A stretch of 36,295 bases of DNA from Acidobacteriota bacterium (GTDB lineage Bacteria; Acidobacteriota; Terriglobia; Terriglobales; Acidobacteriaceae), in the NCBI GenBank assembly GCA_021791875.1, contig JAJYVU010000035.1, positions 1 through 36,295 of the forward strand, in the 5' to 3' direction. Below the pieces are notes generated by a model. It saw nothing but the letters and a program-made list of their open reading frames with translations. It did not search any database and had not been told where the DNA came from. Numbering within the stretch: the stretch's first letter is position 1; each line of letters begins with the position of its first letter. Positions 9,011-17,175 of the stretch are shown in pieces. The translations under genes and the position numbers were made by a program.

Positions 9011-9487
9011 TTACAGATCCAGGTCGCTTAGTTCGGGGTGGCCGTCAGGACGTCGCCCCTGGGGCCAGCGGAACAGTCGCTCCGCTTCACGGATTCTCAG
9101 GTCGTTGATGGAGGCGTACCTGTGGTGCATGATTCCATCCTGATTGAACACCCAGTTCTCGTTGCCGTAGGCGCGATACCATTGGCCACGGTCGTCGCGG
9201 TATTCGTAGGCGAAGCGAACCGCGATGCGATCCCTGTCATATGCCCAAAGCTCCTTAATGAGGCGATATTCAAGTTCGCGTTGCCATTTGCGCTGTAGGA
9301 AGAGAATGATCTGATCTCTTCCAGTAATGAACTCGGCGCGATTCCGCCACACGCTGTCGGGAGTGTATCCCAAGGCGACTTGTTGAGCATTGCGCGAATT
9401 CCAGTTGTCCTCGGCCTTTCGCACCTTCAGAGTCGCGGTGTCGAATGAGAAAGGCGGGATCAAAGCGGGTGATGGAGAGACAGACAT
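9011..9487 (-). CDS. NTF2/SnoaL-like fold protein of the DUF1348 family
   Basis: The 158-residue cytosolic protein matches the DUF1348 branch of the NTF2-like superfamily. It carries AEDNWNSRNAQQVALGYTPD, VWRNRAEFITGR, a central LIKELWAYDRDRIAVRFAYE segment and GNENWVFNQDG followed by ASINDLRI. The fold is a cone-shaped alpha/beta barrel used as a small-molecule binding or enzymatic pocket, but no function has been fixed for this family as far as I know. The ATG at 9487 has AGGAGGAG four nt upstream; two ATGs further upstream are less well placed. It is the last gene of a small minus-strand group with the omega-like gene and an unknown small gene. Confidence 0.9.
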   Translation of the reverse strand: MSVSPSPALIPPFSFDTATLKVRKAEDNWNSRNAQQVALGYTPDSVWRNRAEFITGRDQIILFLQRKWQRELEYRLIKELWAYDRDRIAVRFAYEYRDDRGQWYRAYGNENWVFNQDGIMHHRYASINDLRIREAERLFRWPQGRRPDGHPELSDLDL

Positions 9488-9612
9488 GGAACTCCTCCTC
9501 ATGATGAATGTCTGATGCACCGCCAGGGATTTGGCAGAGCAGGTTGAGAGAATTGGAAAACGGTCCTCTTGTATTGCCTTTCGGTCTTTGATCTTTGGCC
9601 GGTTGTGGGCAA

Positions 9613-9828
9613 TTAAGCGGCGTTCGATCGCGGCATCTGCTGTCGAGGAATTTGACTCGCGGGAGCTTTCTTCCGGGGAAGAGCGAGAAAACGGAAAGCA
9701 TCATTGATGGTATCCGGGATTCTGGTTTTCGGCCGGTGCAGCATGCGGGCAGCCTTTGCTGCCGTTCGTACCAGTGCATAGCGGTTGGGTTCCCGAGCGA
9801 GAGCAGCGACAATGAGTTCAGCACGCAT
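9613..9828 (-). CDS. Small RNA polymerase omega-subunit-like protein
   Basis: A 71-residue protein that begins MRAELIVAALAREPNRYALV and continues into AAKAARMLHRPKTRIPDTINDAF. The pattern NRYxLVxxAAKxAR resembles the core helix of the RNA polymerase omega subunit (RpoZ/Rpb6 fold), and my recollection of short acidobacterial proteins annotated as omega has the same (N)R(Y)-LHRP-TRI-DT arrangement. The C-terminus is a basic tail (ALPRKKAPASQIPRQQMPR). The start is supported by AGGAG 8 nt upstream. It probably shares an mRNA with the small gene ending 38 nt upstream. It is unlikely to be the housekeeping rpoZ, which normally sits beside gmk or coaBC. A chance resemblance cannot be excluded. Confidence 0.6.
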   Translation of the reverse strand: MRAELIVAALAREPNRYALVRTAAKAARMLHRPKTRIPDTINDAFRFLALPRKKAPASQIPRQQMPRSNAA

Positions 9829-9866
9829 GGGTTTCTCTCCTGGTCAAAATCAGAAAGTACTTGCCG

Positions 9867-10103
9867 TTATTGATGACTGGAAACGTTGCTGGATGTTCCT
9901 AGCGAGTCGTTCTCCGGAAGGCTGGTTGCATGGGCGCTATCGTGAATCTTGCAGTTCGCTGCGAACAGTGCGATACGCAATCGTTGATTCTTCAACAACA
10001 GGAGGCATATGCAGCGCTGCAGGCGCTGTGCCGTGGATTTCCAGTCTTCATCAGTTTCCTGCCCGATTGGGAAGAGTTCGTCCTGCCAAGTCGTGTTCTC
10101 CAT
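9867..10103 (-). CDS. Small protein of unknown function
   Basis: A 78-residue product starting MENTTWQDELFPIGQETDEDW, acidic at the N-terminus, then a basic/hydrophobic helix (about 28-50, RCICLLLLKNQRLRIALFA) and a polar tail. I do not recognise the family. The start at 10103 has AGAGGAG six nt upstream; an in-frame start at 10154 exists but lacks support. Its good ribosome-binding site and the 38-nt gap to the omega-like gene argue for a real gene in a three-gene operon. Confidence 0.55.
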   Translation of the reverse strand: MENTTWQDELFPIGQETDEDWKSTAQRLQRCICLLLLKNQRLRIALFAANCKIHDSAHATSLPENDSLGTSSNVSSHQ

Positions 10104-10262
10104 ACTCAGCTCCTCTTTGAGTGAGCGGTTACTGTTGTCGCCGACGGAAAGCACCAGTGCCCCGAGTACGGCGATTATGGGAACTGTGCGAAATCGGATG
10201 AGTGGCCCCAGCGGCGGTAAATCCTCGACGTGCTTCTGCGAACTCCGTGACCTCGGGACTAC

Positions 10263-10330
10263 GCCGGATCACGATGCCGAAAGAGTACTGCAGTGCTGGA
10301 GGGCTCGAAACCCCCGATAGGGGCAGGTTG
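10263..10330 (+). repeat. 68-bp direct repeat, copy 1
   Basis: This segment aligns without gaps to 11637-11704 with 57 of 68 identical bases by eye; the first half is the more similar. The copies lie on either side of the ECF sigma gene in the same orientation. It is not a tRNA or an insertion-sequence end that I recognise, and it lies in non-coding sequence 3' of the sigma gene. Confidence 0.7.
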
Positions 10331-10563
10331 CGCAACCCCTTTTGGAAGAATTGTCGTCGGCACGTGATCGCCGCCAGTGGTAATGAGCTAGTGAGAATGC
10401 GAGTGTGGGGCGGTGGTGAAACACGTCGATTGCAGGCATCAGCCGACGAACCAAGCGCGCGGCAAGTCGAGTTGATCGGACTCATCACATCAATAGCTCG
10501 CATACCATTCTCGAATCGGAGGTAGAAGCGACACGACGTCTCTCGTTTGCTCTGAGTGTGCGC

Positions 10564-11220
10564 TCATTTGAACGAGGTCGACCCTAGCTGTGCAGAAGAT
10601 AAGTGGCGCTCGAGCTTTGCCCGCAGCGCCAGTCGAGCTCGACGTCTTCGGGATTTCACAGCAATCACCGTCGTGCCGAGAATCTGGGCTGTTCCATGCA
10701 TGGAATTTTCCTGCAGGTCGCAAAATTGAAGTGCCATTCGCATCTCGGGTTTTAACTGAGCCAGTTTTGCATTGAGCAATGTGTCGCACTCTTTTGCAAA
10801 ACAGAGAAATTCTGGATCGGGCCGTTGGTCGGGTATTTCAACCGGCAGCGGCATTTCCGTCCCTTCGTGGACGTGCGCCACCAGCGGCATTTCTCTCCGT
10901 CGGGACTGCTTTCGCTTCCACATGAGGGCCTCATTTCGTGCAATGCTGATCAACCATGTGGAGAGAGAGCTCTCTTTCCGAAATGCTGCCAGGTTCATGA
11001 AAACCTTCATGAACGTTTGTTGTGCAATGTCTTCGGCGTCGCACATGTTGCCAGACATTCTACGACCAATGGACAACACCGTATGTTTGTAAGATCGGAC
11101 AAGATCATCGAATGAGGAGATATTGCCACCTGTGGCTGAAGAAACGAGTAAATTAATATGCTCTTCACAGCCGGTCTCAGACTGCGCAGATTTCGTCCGC
11201 TCCGTATTTTTCAAGGTCAT
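10564..11220 (-). CDS. ECF-type RNA polymerase sigma factor
   Basis: A 218-residue sigma-70 family protein with only regions 2 and 4. Region 2 (about 35-105) shows FDDLVRSYKHTVLSIGRRM, the DAEDIAQQTFMKVF core-binding helix and a TWLISIARN segment for -10 recognition. Region 4 (about 145-208) has the usual LKPEMRMAL and a helix-turn-helix reading TAQILGTTVIAVKSR. The recognition helix is unusually basic (KSRRRRARLALRAKL) where many ECF factors have VKSRLxRAR. The ATG at 11220 follows AAGGA at 9 nt. No anti-sigma gene or zinc-finger protein is adjacent, so its control is unclear. The nearest downstream genes on the same strand are the unknown small gene and the omega-like gene. Confidence 0.93.
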   Translation of the reverse strand: MTLKNTERTKSAQSETGCEEHINLLVSSATGGNISSFDDLVRSYKHTVLSIGRRMSGNMCDAEDIAQQTFMKVFMNLAAFRKESSLSTWLISIARNEALMWKRKQSRRREMPLVAHVHEGTEMPLPVEIPDQRPDPEFLCFAKECDTLLNAKLAQLKPEMRMALQFCDLQENSMHGTAQILGTTVIAVKSRRRRARLALRAKLERHLSSAQLGSTSFK

Positions 11221-12002
11221 TGTGAATTATCCTTCTTCAGTCCGCGCAGCTTGAGTCGCCAGAGCGTAGCGGAGTGTTCGACTTGCCTGAATCCTTCCTC
11301 GATTAGCCAAGGGCGATTTGAGTTAAGTGCGGCTCCCGGCGAATACTTCATGTTTGTGCCCACACACTCGGCAGATGGACTTCCGATGCGGTCATTCGCG
11401 AGAGTGATAACGGTTGCGTTCCGAGTGACTGCCACTAAGGCTGGATGCGTTCACCTCGGTTCGCTCCTGGGCGTTCTGGGCGCTGACTGATGCTGGAATA
11501 CCTGTGGCGGCGTTTGCAATTTGAAGTCGCAGATGAGCCGGAAGCGGGCGTTGGGGTTTACGGCGAATCGTGATGCGGCTGCATAATTGTGTGGCTTACC
11601 TATACTGCTCAGATAACTTCGCGGTCCAGCGCCTGTGCCGGATCACGATGCTGAAAGAGTACTGCGGTGCCGGATCGACCGAAACCCTCGATGGAAGCAG
11701 GTTGTGAATACACTTTCGGAGGGGTTGCCGACAGACCGTTGGGACTATCCGGGTGAGTGGTGGGGATAGGGTCTCCGCGAAATCACGCTGAGATACCGCG
11801 GAAACATTCTTGTGGAATTAGTCGCAACTTTGACGCTAAGCGAAGAGGGATGTAAATGTGAACTGAGACCTTTACAGACACGCCCCGGTCAAAGGCGCCG
11901 CCCATCGGAAGGTCTCTTTGGTCGGTCGGATGGCATCACAGCAATGATGGCAACTGGAGCGCAGCGCGAAGTCGTAAGGCGTTCCAAAGGGAGAGGGGGC
12001 AT
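11221..12002. other. Gene-poor region upstream of the DUF302 gene
   Basis: Apart from copy 2 of the 68-bp repeat I find no recognisable gene. Open frames of 60-110 codons on both strands lack ribosome-binding sites and family resemblance. The region must contain the promoters for the sigma factor (minus strand) and the DUF302 gene (plus strand). Confidence 0.5.
11637..11704 (+). repeat. 68-bp direct repeat, copy 2
   Basis: The partner of 10263-10330. Shared blocks include GCCGGATCACGATGC and GAAAGAGTACTGC. Weaker similarity continues for about 50 bp beyond the aligned part, around a CTTTCGGAGG / TTTTGGAAG segment, so the original unit was longer and has decayed. Confidence 0.7.
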
Positions 12003-12401
12003 ATGACATCTGAGTCCAGTCGTGGCCTTGTGCATCTGAAGAGCCCATATTCAGTCTTCGAAACGATGGCACGGTTACAGGATGCGATCCGGTCGAAAGG
12101 AATACCGATCCTTGCCCGGATTGATCACAGCGGCGACGCACTGCGAGCTGGGTTGCAGATGAATCCTGTGCAGCTGCTCATTTTTGGTAACGCCAGGGCG
12201 GGGACTCCGTTGATGGTCGCTTCGCCGACGATCGCCATCGATCTTCCTTTGAAGGCATTAGTCTGGCAGGACGCGGATGGGGCGGTCTGGCTCACTTATA
12301 ACAGCCCTGAGTACCTACTCCAAAGACACTCTCTGCCGCTCGATCTTGCGCAAAATATTGCGGCGATCAAAGCAGTATCCGAAGAGGCAGTCAAGAGATA
12401 G
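12003..12401 (+). CDS. DUF302 domain protein
   Basis: A 132-residue soluble protein that fits the DUF302 family. The N-terminal part has SPYSVFETMARLQDAIRSKG and ILARIDHSGDALRAGL, then the conserved FGNARAGTPLM and AIDLPLKALVWQD segments, and a tyrosine-containing YNSPEYLLQRH before a short C-terminal helix. The fold is a small alpha/beta dimer; its biochemical role is not established, although fusions and neighbourhoods often suggest redox or heavy-metal stress. A purine-rich GGGAGAGGGGG precedes the ATG. No signal peptide is visible, and the gene stands alone. Confidence 0.9.
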   Translation: MTSESSRGLVHLKSPYSVFETMARLQDAIRSKGIPILARIDHSGDALRAGLQMNPVQLLIFGNARAGTPLMVASPTIAIDLPLKALVWQDADGAVWLTYNSPEYLLQRHSLPLDLAQNIAAIKAVSEEAVKR

Positions 12402-12837
12402 CGGGCGCGCCAGAGTGCCTTCTATCAGGTCCTTTGACTTTATTCTGCCCAATGCTGCTGGGACTTAGGAGCGTTCCTGGCAAGTCACTCCAATAGTCGC
12501 CACACCAGAGAATGATTCGTCATTGGAAAGATCTTCATCGCAAGGAGCGCGAGTGTTCCAATCCGTATGCTATCGAGAGCGGCTTAACCGCTGTCCGAGG
12601 AATGAATTGCGACAAGGTGAGCTTTGAGTGCGCGTCTCGGATCCCGCTCTTTCGTTCTTGGCACAGGCGGCGAGGCGAGGGGATACCGGATGAGATGGGG
12701 AAATGGGCCGCAATACCGAGGCCTTCCGTGCGATCCACCGCCGGTCCGCAGGCGAGTCAATCGAAAGTAGTAGAGAGGGTTCAAACGTCGGGACGATTGA
12801 CTTAGAGGCCGTATCTCCAGCAGTCTGGCGTCCACGC
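12402..12837. other. Intergenic region before the outer-membrane gene block
   Basis: No gene is supported. The frame of the downstream barrel gene stays open upstream to 12703, but that part has no ribosome-binding site and lies before a clear signal peptide. This is the most likely place for the promoter of the plus-strand block that begins at 12838; no consensus promoter or operator could be picked out with confidence. Confidence 0.5.
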
Positions 12838-14289
12838 ATGAAGACGAAAAAATTCGCTCTCCTGGCCGTAGCCGTAGTTCTGCTTTTTACAACTGGAATT
12901 TCAACCTATGGACAAAGTTCCCATGTGACTTTCTCCGCGTTTGAACGCGCGCGTGTCAATGCCTGGCAATGGTTTGAGGTGCCGCATCAATCGAGTACTT
13001 ACAGCTATACGGGCTCGCTGCTGCGAGTTGGAATGGCGCAACAGGTCCATCACTGGAACTGGCGGCTGGAGTTATCTCAGCCCGCGGTGTTGGGGCTGCC
13101 GTCAAACGCGGTGTCTCCAATTGCAGCTCAGGGACAACTGGGTTTGGGCGGGACCTACTATGCAGCGAACGGCAACAATGCCGATCCCGCGGCGGTGTTT
13201 TTCAAGTTGGGATGGGTGCGCTATCGCTTCGATCGGCCGGACACGGATGTGCGCTTGGGGCGCTTTGAATTCTTTGATGGAGAAGAGACCCATCCCAAGA
13301 ATCCGATCATCGCGTGGCTGCAGGCGAATCGTGCCAGCAACCGGCTGATCAGCAACTTTGGTTTTACCGAAGGGCAGCGCAGTTTTGACGGAGCAGATGC
13401 ACATATCGGAGCGGGTGCATGGGATATTACAGCGCTTGCGGCGCGTTCGGACAAAGGCGTGTTCAACATGAACGGCAATGCGGAGTTGAACGTCGATGTG
13501 CAATACCTGGCGTTTACCCGACAAGCAGCCAAAGGGCATGTGCTGGTGAGAGCCTTCGGAATTGGGTACCACGATGGTCGAACCGGAATTCTGAAAATAG
13601 ATAATCGCCCGCTGGCCGTGCGGCAAGCGGATCGCAAGAACATTCGGTTGGGTACTTATGGAGGGGATTTGCTTGCTGCGATTCCCGCGGGGCCGGGTGA
13701 TTTCGACTTCATGTTCTGGGGCGTGTGGCAGAACGGGAGTTGGGGCGAGCAGCGCGACAGCGCCGGCGCCGCTGCTCTGGAGGGCGGCTACAAATTTACG
13801 AGTGTTGCGAGTGAGCCGTGGGTGCGCGGCGGCTGGTTTCGCTCGTCAGGGGACAACAATCCTCTGGACAACAAGCACAGCACGTTCTTCCAGATCCTGA
13901 CGACGCCGCGTCTGTACGCGCGCTTTCCGTTCTACAACCTGATGAATAACACGGACACTTTTGTGCAGGTGATCGACACGCCGACCAAGAAGCTTGCGCT
14001 GCGCAGCGATCTGCACTGGGTGAGTCTGACGTCGGCAAAGGATCTGTGGTACCAGGGCGGTGGCGCCTTCGACAACAAGGTATTTGGTTATGTAGGGCGT
14101 CCTTCCAACGGGCATACATCGCTGGCAACGGTGGCCGACATCAGCGCCAACTGGAAGGCAACGTCGCATCTGGGAGTGGATTTCTATTACGCACATGCGA
14201 CCGGCAAGGGCGTGATCAAGGCGATTTATCCGCCGGGTCACAACGCGCAATTCGGATATGTTGAGCTCGACTATCGCTGGAAACACTGA
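12838..14289 (+). CDS. Outer-membrane beta-barrel of the alginate export (Alginate_exp/AlgE-like) family
   Basis: The 483-residue exported protein has a typical signal peptide (MKTKKFALLAVAVVLLFTTG, cleavage after about residue 25). The body alternates short amphipathic strands and turns, ending in YVELDYRWKH, an outer-membrane C-terminal signature with aromatic residues. Segments such as RYRFDRPDTDVRLGRFEFFDG and NRASNRLISNFGFTEGQRSFDG match the alginate-export domain as I know it. Members form channels for anionic oligosaccharides or other solutes; the real substrate here is unknown and alginate genes are absent. The start is chosen from the signal peptide, since the ribosome-binding site is poor. 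The TonB receptor gene follows after 81 bp, so the two may be cotranscribed. Confidence 0.82.
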   Translation: MKTKKFALLAVAVVLLFTTGISTYGQSSHVTFSAFERARVNAWQWFEVPHQSSTYSYTGSLLRVGMAQQVHHWNWRLELSQPAVLGLPSNAVSPIAAQGQLGLGGTYYAANGNNADPAAVFFKLGWVRYRFDRPDTDVRLGRFEFFDGEETHPKNPIIAWLQANRASNRLISNFGFTEGQRSFDGADAHIGAGAWDITALAARSDKGVFNMNGNAELNVDVQYLAFTRQAAKGHVLVRAFGIGYHDGRTGILKIDNRPLAVRQADRKNIRLGTYGGDLLAAIPAGPGDFDFMFWGVWQNGSWGEQRDSAGAAALEGGYKFTSVASEPWVRGGWFRSSGDNNPLDNKHSTFFQILTTPRLYARFPFYNLMNNTDTFVQVIDTPTKKLALRSDLHWVSLTSAKDLWYQGGGAFDNKVFGYVGRPSNGHTSLATVADISANWKATSHLGVDFYYAHATGKGVIKAIYPPGHNAQFGYVELDYRWKH

Positions 14290-14370
14290 GTGAATGTATG
14301 CATTCGTTGAAGCCGAGTTCTACAAGGCTCGGCAACGGCCGGCCAGGGGGAAGCAGAAAGGGGTGTTCAC

Positions 14371-16839
14371 GTGAAAGGCCGAATGCCGCCGGCAATCCTG
14401 GTTGTGATCGTGGTGTGCGGACAGGCGCATGCCGGTTATGCGCAGGGTGCTAAAGACACGCGCGCCGCCGACGGGATTTCGACGCCGCTGCACACGAACT
14501 TTGGGACTCACAAGCAGTCTGCAGCGGGAGCTCTAGGAGGTGAGTTGCAGGACCCCACAAGCGCCGTGATTTCGGGAGCGGAAGTGACGCTTGAGGGTTC
14601 GGTTTCCGAGTGGAAGAAGTCTACCCTCAGCGATCGGCAAGGGGCTTTCTATTTTGGAAATGTGCCGGCAGGGAGATATCAGATTACGATTCAGGCAAAG
14701 GGCTTCAAAGTCACGGTTCTTCGCGGAATCGATGTCGCACCTGCCGCCGAGGCCAAAGTGAATGCCGTACTTCCTCTTGCTCAAGTGAGCATGCGAATCA
14801 CAGTGGAACCACTGAGTGCAAAGGACGCAGCGGCGAGTCTGCTCACCGTGAGTCAGGCGGAGCGGGATCGGAGCAACAATTCAGCAGATCTGCTGGCGAA
14901 GATTCCTGGGGTGAGCTTGCGCGGCAACGGTCAGCTCGCATCCGTTCCGATGCTTCATGGGCTGGGGGACGAACGCACAAAACTGGTCGTGAACGGCATG
15001 AGTGTTTCAAACTCGTGCCCCAACCACATGAATCCTCCGCTGTCGTATATCGCTCCATCGAACGTTGGCAAGATCACGGTGATGGCAGGTATTACGCCTG
15101 TGAGCATGGGAGGAGACAGCCTGGGTGGAACGATCTCGATTCAATCGCCGCCGCCTGTCTTCGCCATGCCGGGAAAGCCGGTGATCGAAGATGGCAATGC
15201 CTCGAGCTTCTATCGCAGCAATGGACAGGGTTATGGCTTTTCCACGTCGGAATGGATGGCCGCCCAGCACTTTGGGATTGGGTACACGGATTCGTGGGAG
15301 ACGAACCGCGATTACACCGACGGGGCAGGCCACAAAGTCACCTCGACTTATGCGCAGAGCACGGATGTGACGCTGATAATGGCCGCACAGGATAAAAGCA
15401 ACCTGATTGTACTGCGGGCCGGATTGCACCATATTCCGCACCAGGGTTTTGTGAATGCACGGATGGATATGGTGCGCAACTATGCAACGTCCTTGAATCT
15501 GCATTACCGCAAGACACTTGTACACGCGGTGCTGGATACCCGCGGCTACTGGCAGAGCACCTCACACTCGATGAATATCGGCCACGACAAAGCTACTTTC
15601 CCAATGCCGATGTTCATGCCAATGAATGATCACGGCGTAGACCTTGGCTACACGGTGAAATACGAGGTCTCGCTTTCGCCGCAGCATTTGCTGCGCATGG
15701 GGAACGATCTCCACCGCTTTGATCTGAATGACACCTGGCCGGCGGTGGCGGGCAACGCGCCGATGATGGGGCCGAATTCGTTCCTGAATATCAACAACGG
15801 ACATCGCACGCGCATTGGGACCTACGTGGAGGTGGCCAGCCGATGGAGCCGGAAATGGACGACGCTGGTGGGCGTTCGCAACGACACAGTATGGAGCGAC
15901 ACGGGGCCGGTGCATGGCTATTCCGCGATGTATGCGGCCGACGCGAATGCCTTTAACGCGGAGAATCGCGCGCGCACAGATGCGGATTTTGACGCGACGG
16001 CATTGATGCGATTCAAACTGGATGCGTACGCGGATATTGAAGCGGGCTATGCGCGGAAGTCGCGGGCGCCGAGCCTGTATGAACGCTATGAGTGGTCGAC
16101 GAACCTAATGGCCAGCAGCATGATTGGCTGGTTTGGAGATGGAAACTATTACGTGGGCAACGTGGGCCTGAAGCCCGAGGTTGCTCATGCCGTGAGCGGG
16201 ACCCTGGTGTTGCATGATCGCTCGAATGCCCGGTGGAAGATGAAGGTGACGCCGTATGTGACGCGCATTCATGACTACATAGGTGTAAATACGCTGACGA
16301 TGATCACCAAGGGTGAGGCCACGTTTGCGCAGTTGCGGTTTGCGAATCATTCGGCGATTATTTATGGCGGTGACTTGTCCGCGGACGCAGCTTTGTGGAG
16401 GAGCACCGGCTTTGGAACTGGCAGGCTGAGCGCCGTGGGCGGATGGCTGCACGGCGAGAGGCTCGATACCCACACCGGTCTCTATCAGATGATGCCGCTG
16501 AACTTGCGGGTGACCCTGGATGACGCGATCAAATTGCGGTCGGGCTGCGGATGGTCTGGCGGTGCGGGTATTTATGCCGTGGATCGGAAGTCGAATGTGG
16601 ATCCGCATCGACTGGAGCAGGAGACGCCGGGCTACACGCTCTTTGACCTGCATGCCGCGTATCGTCGGCCGTATCTTGAGTTGAGCGCGGCGGTTGATAA
16701 CCTGCTGGGGAAGGAATATGAGATGCCATTGGGAGGGGTGAATATGGATCGCTTCCTGGCGAGCGGATCGAAGAGCCGGATCGAGCCGGTGACCGGTCCA
16801 GGCAGATCCGCGGACTTCAGCCTGACCATTCGGTTTTGA
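14371..16839 (+). CDS. TonB-dependent receptor, OprC-like with copper-site motifs and an N-terminal carboxypeptidase-regulatory domain
   Basis: An 822-residue outer-membrane receptor with signal peptide (1-25), a CarboxypepD_reg-like domain (about 52-145: DPTSAVISGAEVTLEG to VPAGRYQITIQAKGFKV), a plug (about 150-262) and a 22-strand barrel ending LTIRF. The plug reads VNGMSVSNSCPNHMNPPLSY, giving C216xxxM220. The barrel has H399-S-M401 followed by a Met cluster (PMPMFMPM, 411-418). OprC from Pseudomonas binds copper with a CxxxM plug motif and an HxM motif, so copper, or a copper chelate, is the leading substrate guess. The start is GTG 14371; ATG 14383 is also possible. Unlike the OprC described, this protein carries the extra N-terminal regulatory domain common in Acidobacteriota and Bacteroidota. 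Confidence 0.88.
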   Translation: MKGRMPPAILVVIVVCGQAHAGYAQGAKDTRAADGISTPLHTNFGTHKQSAAGALGGELQDPTSAVISGAEVTLEGSVSEWKKSTLSDRQGAFYFGNVPAGRYQITIQAKGFKVTVLRGIDVAPAAEAKVNAVLPLAQVSMRITVEPLSAKDAAASLLTVSQAERDRSNNSADLLAKIPGVSLRGNGQLASVPMLHGLGDERTKLVVNGMSVSNSCPNHMNPPLSYIAPSNVGKITVMAGITPVSMGGDSLGGTISIQSPPPVFAMPGKPVIEDGNASSFYRSNGQGYGFSTSEWMAAQHFGIGYTDSWETNRDYTDGAGHKVTSTYAQSTDVTLIMAAQDKSNLIVLRAGLHHIPHQGFVNARMDMVRNYATSLNLHYRKTLVHAVLDTRGYWQSTSHSMNIGHDKATFPMPMFMPMNDHGVDLGYTVKYEVSLSPQHLLRMGNDLHRFDLNDTWPAVAGNAPMMGPNSFLNINNGHRTRIGTYVEVASRWSRKWTTLVGVRNDTVWSDTGPVHGYSAMYAADANAFNAENRARTDADFDATALMRFKLDAYADIEAGYARKSRAPSLYERYEWSTNLMASSMIGWFGDGNYYVGNVGLKPEVAHAVSGTLVLHDRSNARWKMKVTPYVTRIHDYIGVNTLTMITKGEATFAQLRFANHSAIIYGGDLSADAALWRSTGFGTGRLSAVGGWLHGERLDTHTGLYQMMPLNLRVTLDDAIKLRSGCGWSGGAGIYAVDRKSNVDPHRLEQETPGYTLFDLHAAYRRPYLELSAAVDNLLGKEYEMPLGGVNMDRFLASGSKSRIEPVTGPGRSADFSLTIRF

Positions 16840-17175
16840 ATGCTGCAGGGCATGGGAGAAGATCTCCATTTTCCACAAAGTGCGGCGATCAGGGTGTAGA
16901 AGAATCTCAACCGAAAGTTGGAGATGAAATTCAGCAGATTAGCCGGTTGCGCATTTGGGGGTTCCTCGGAGATGCTTGCAGGGCTGAATTTTTAGTCGGC
17001 CTGAGTTGCATCTACGCGCGGCCAGCCGACAGGGACGAAGCATCCATCGCCGTTCGCCGTTGCCGTTGCTGAACAAAACAAAACGACTTGTCCTCTGGGG
17101 AATTACTCTGCCTGGTTATATTGGCGGGAGGGAAAGCAGACCAGAGCGGGTGAGTCGACTTTGTGAGGAGATGTC
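16840..17175. other. Intergenic region between the TonB receptor and the MFS gene
   Basis: No coding sequence is supported. The gap of 336 bp is wide enough for a separate promoter for the transporter and the genes after it, but no convincing -35/-10 pair was seen. A short GGAGA/TCTCC hairpin lies just after the TonB gene and is too weak to call a terminator. Confidence 0.5.

Noticed and set aside
10129-10503. Minus-strand 124-codon ORF covering repeat copy 1
   Set aside because: No ribosome-binding site, no family resemblance, and the second copy of the repeat is not open in the same frame.
11217-11435. Minus-strand 72-codon ORF overlapping the sigma factor start by 4 nt
   Set aside because: The overlap looks operon-like, but the start lacks a ribosome-binding site and the product matches nothing, so it is not called as a gene.
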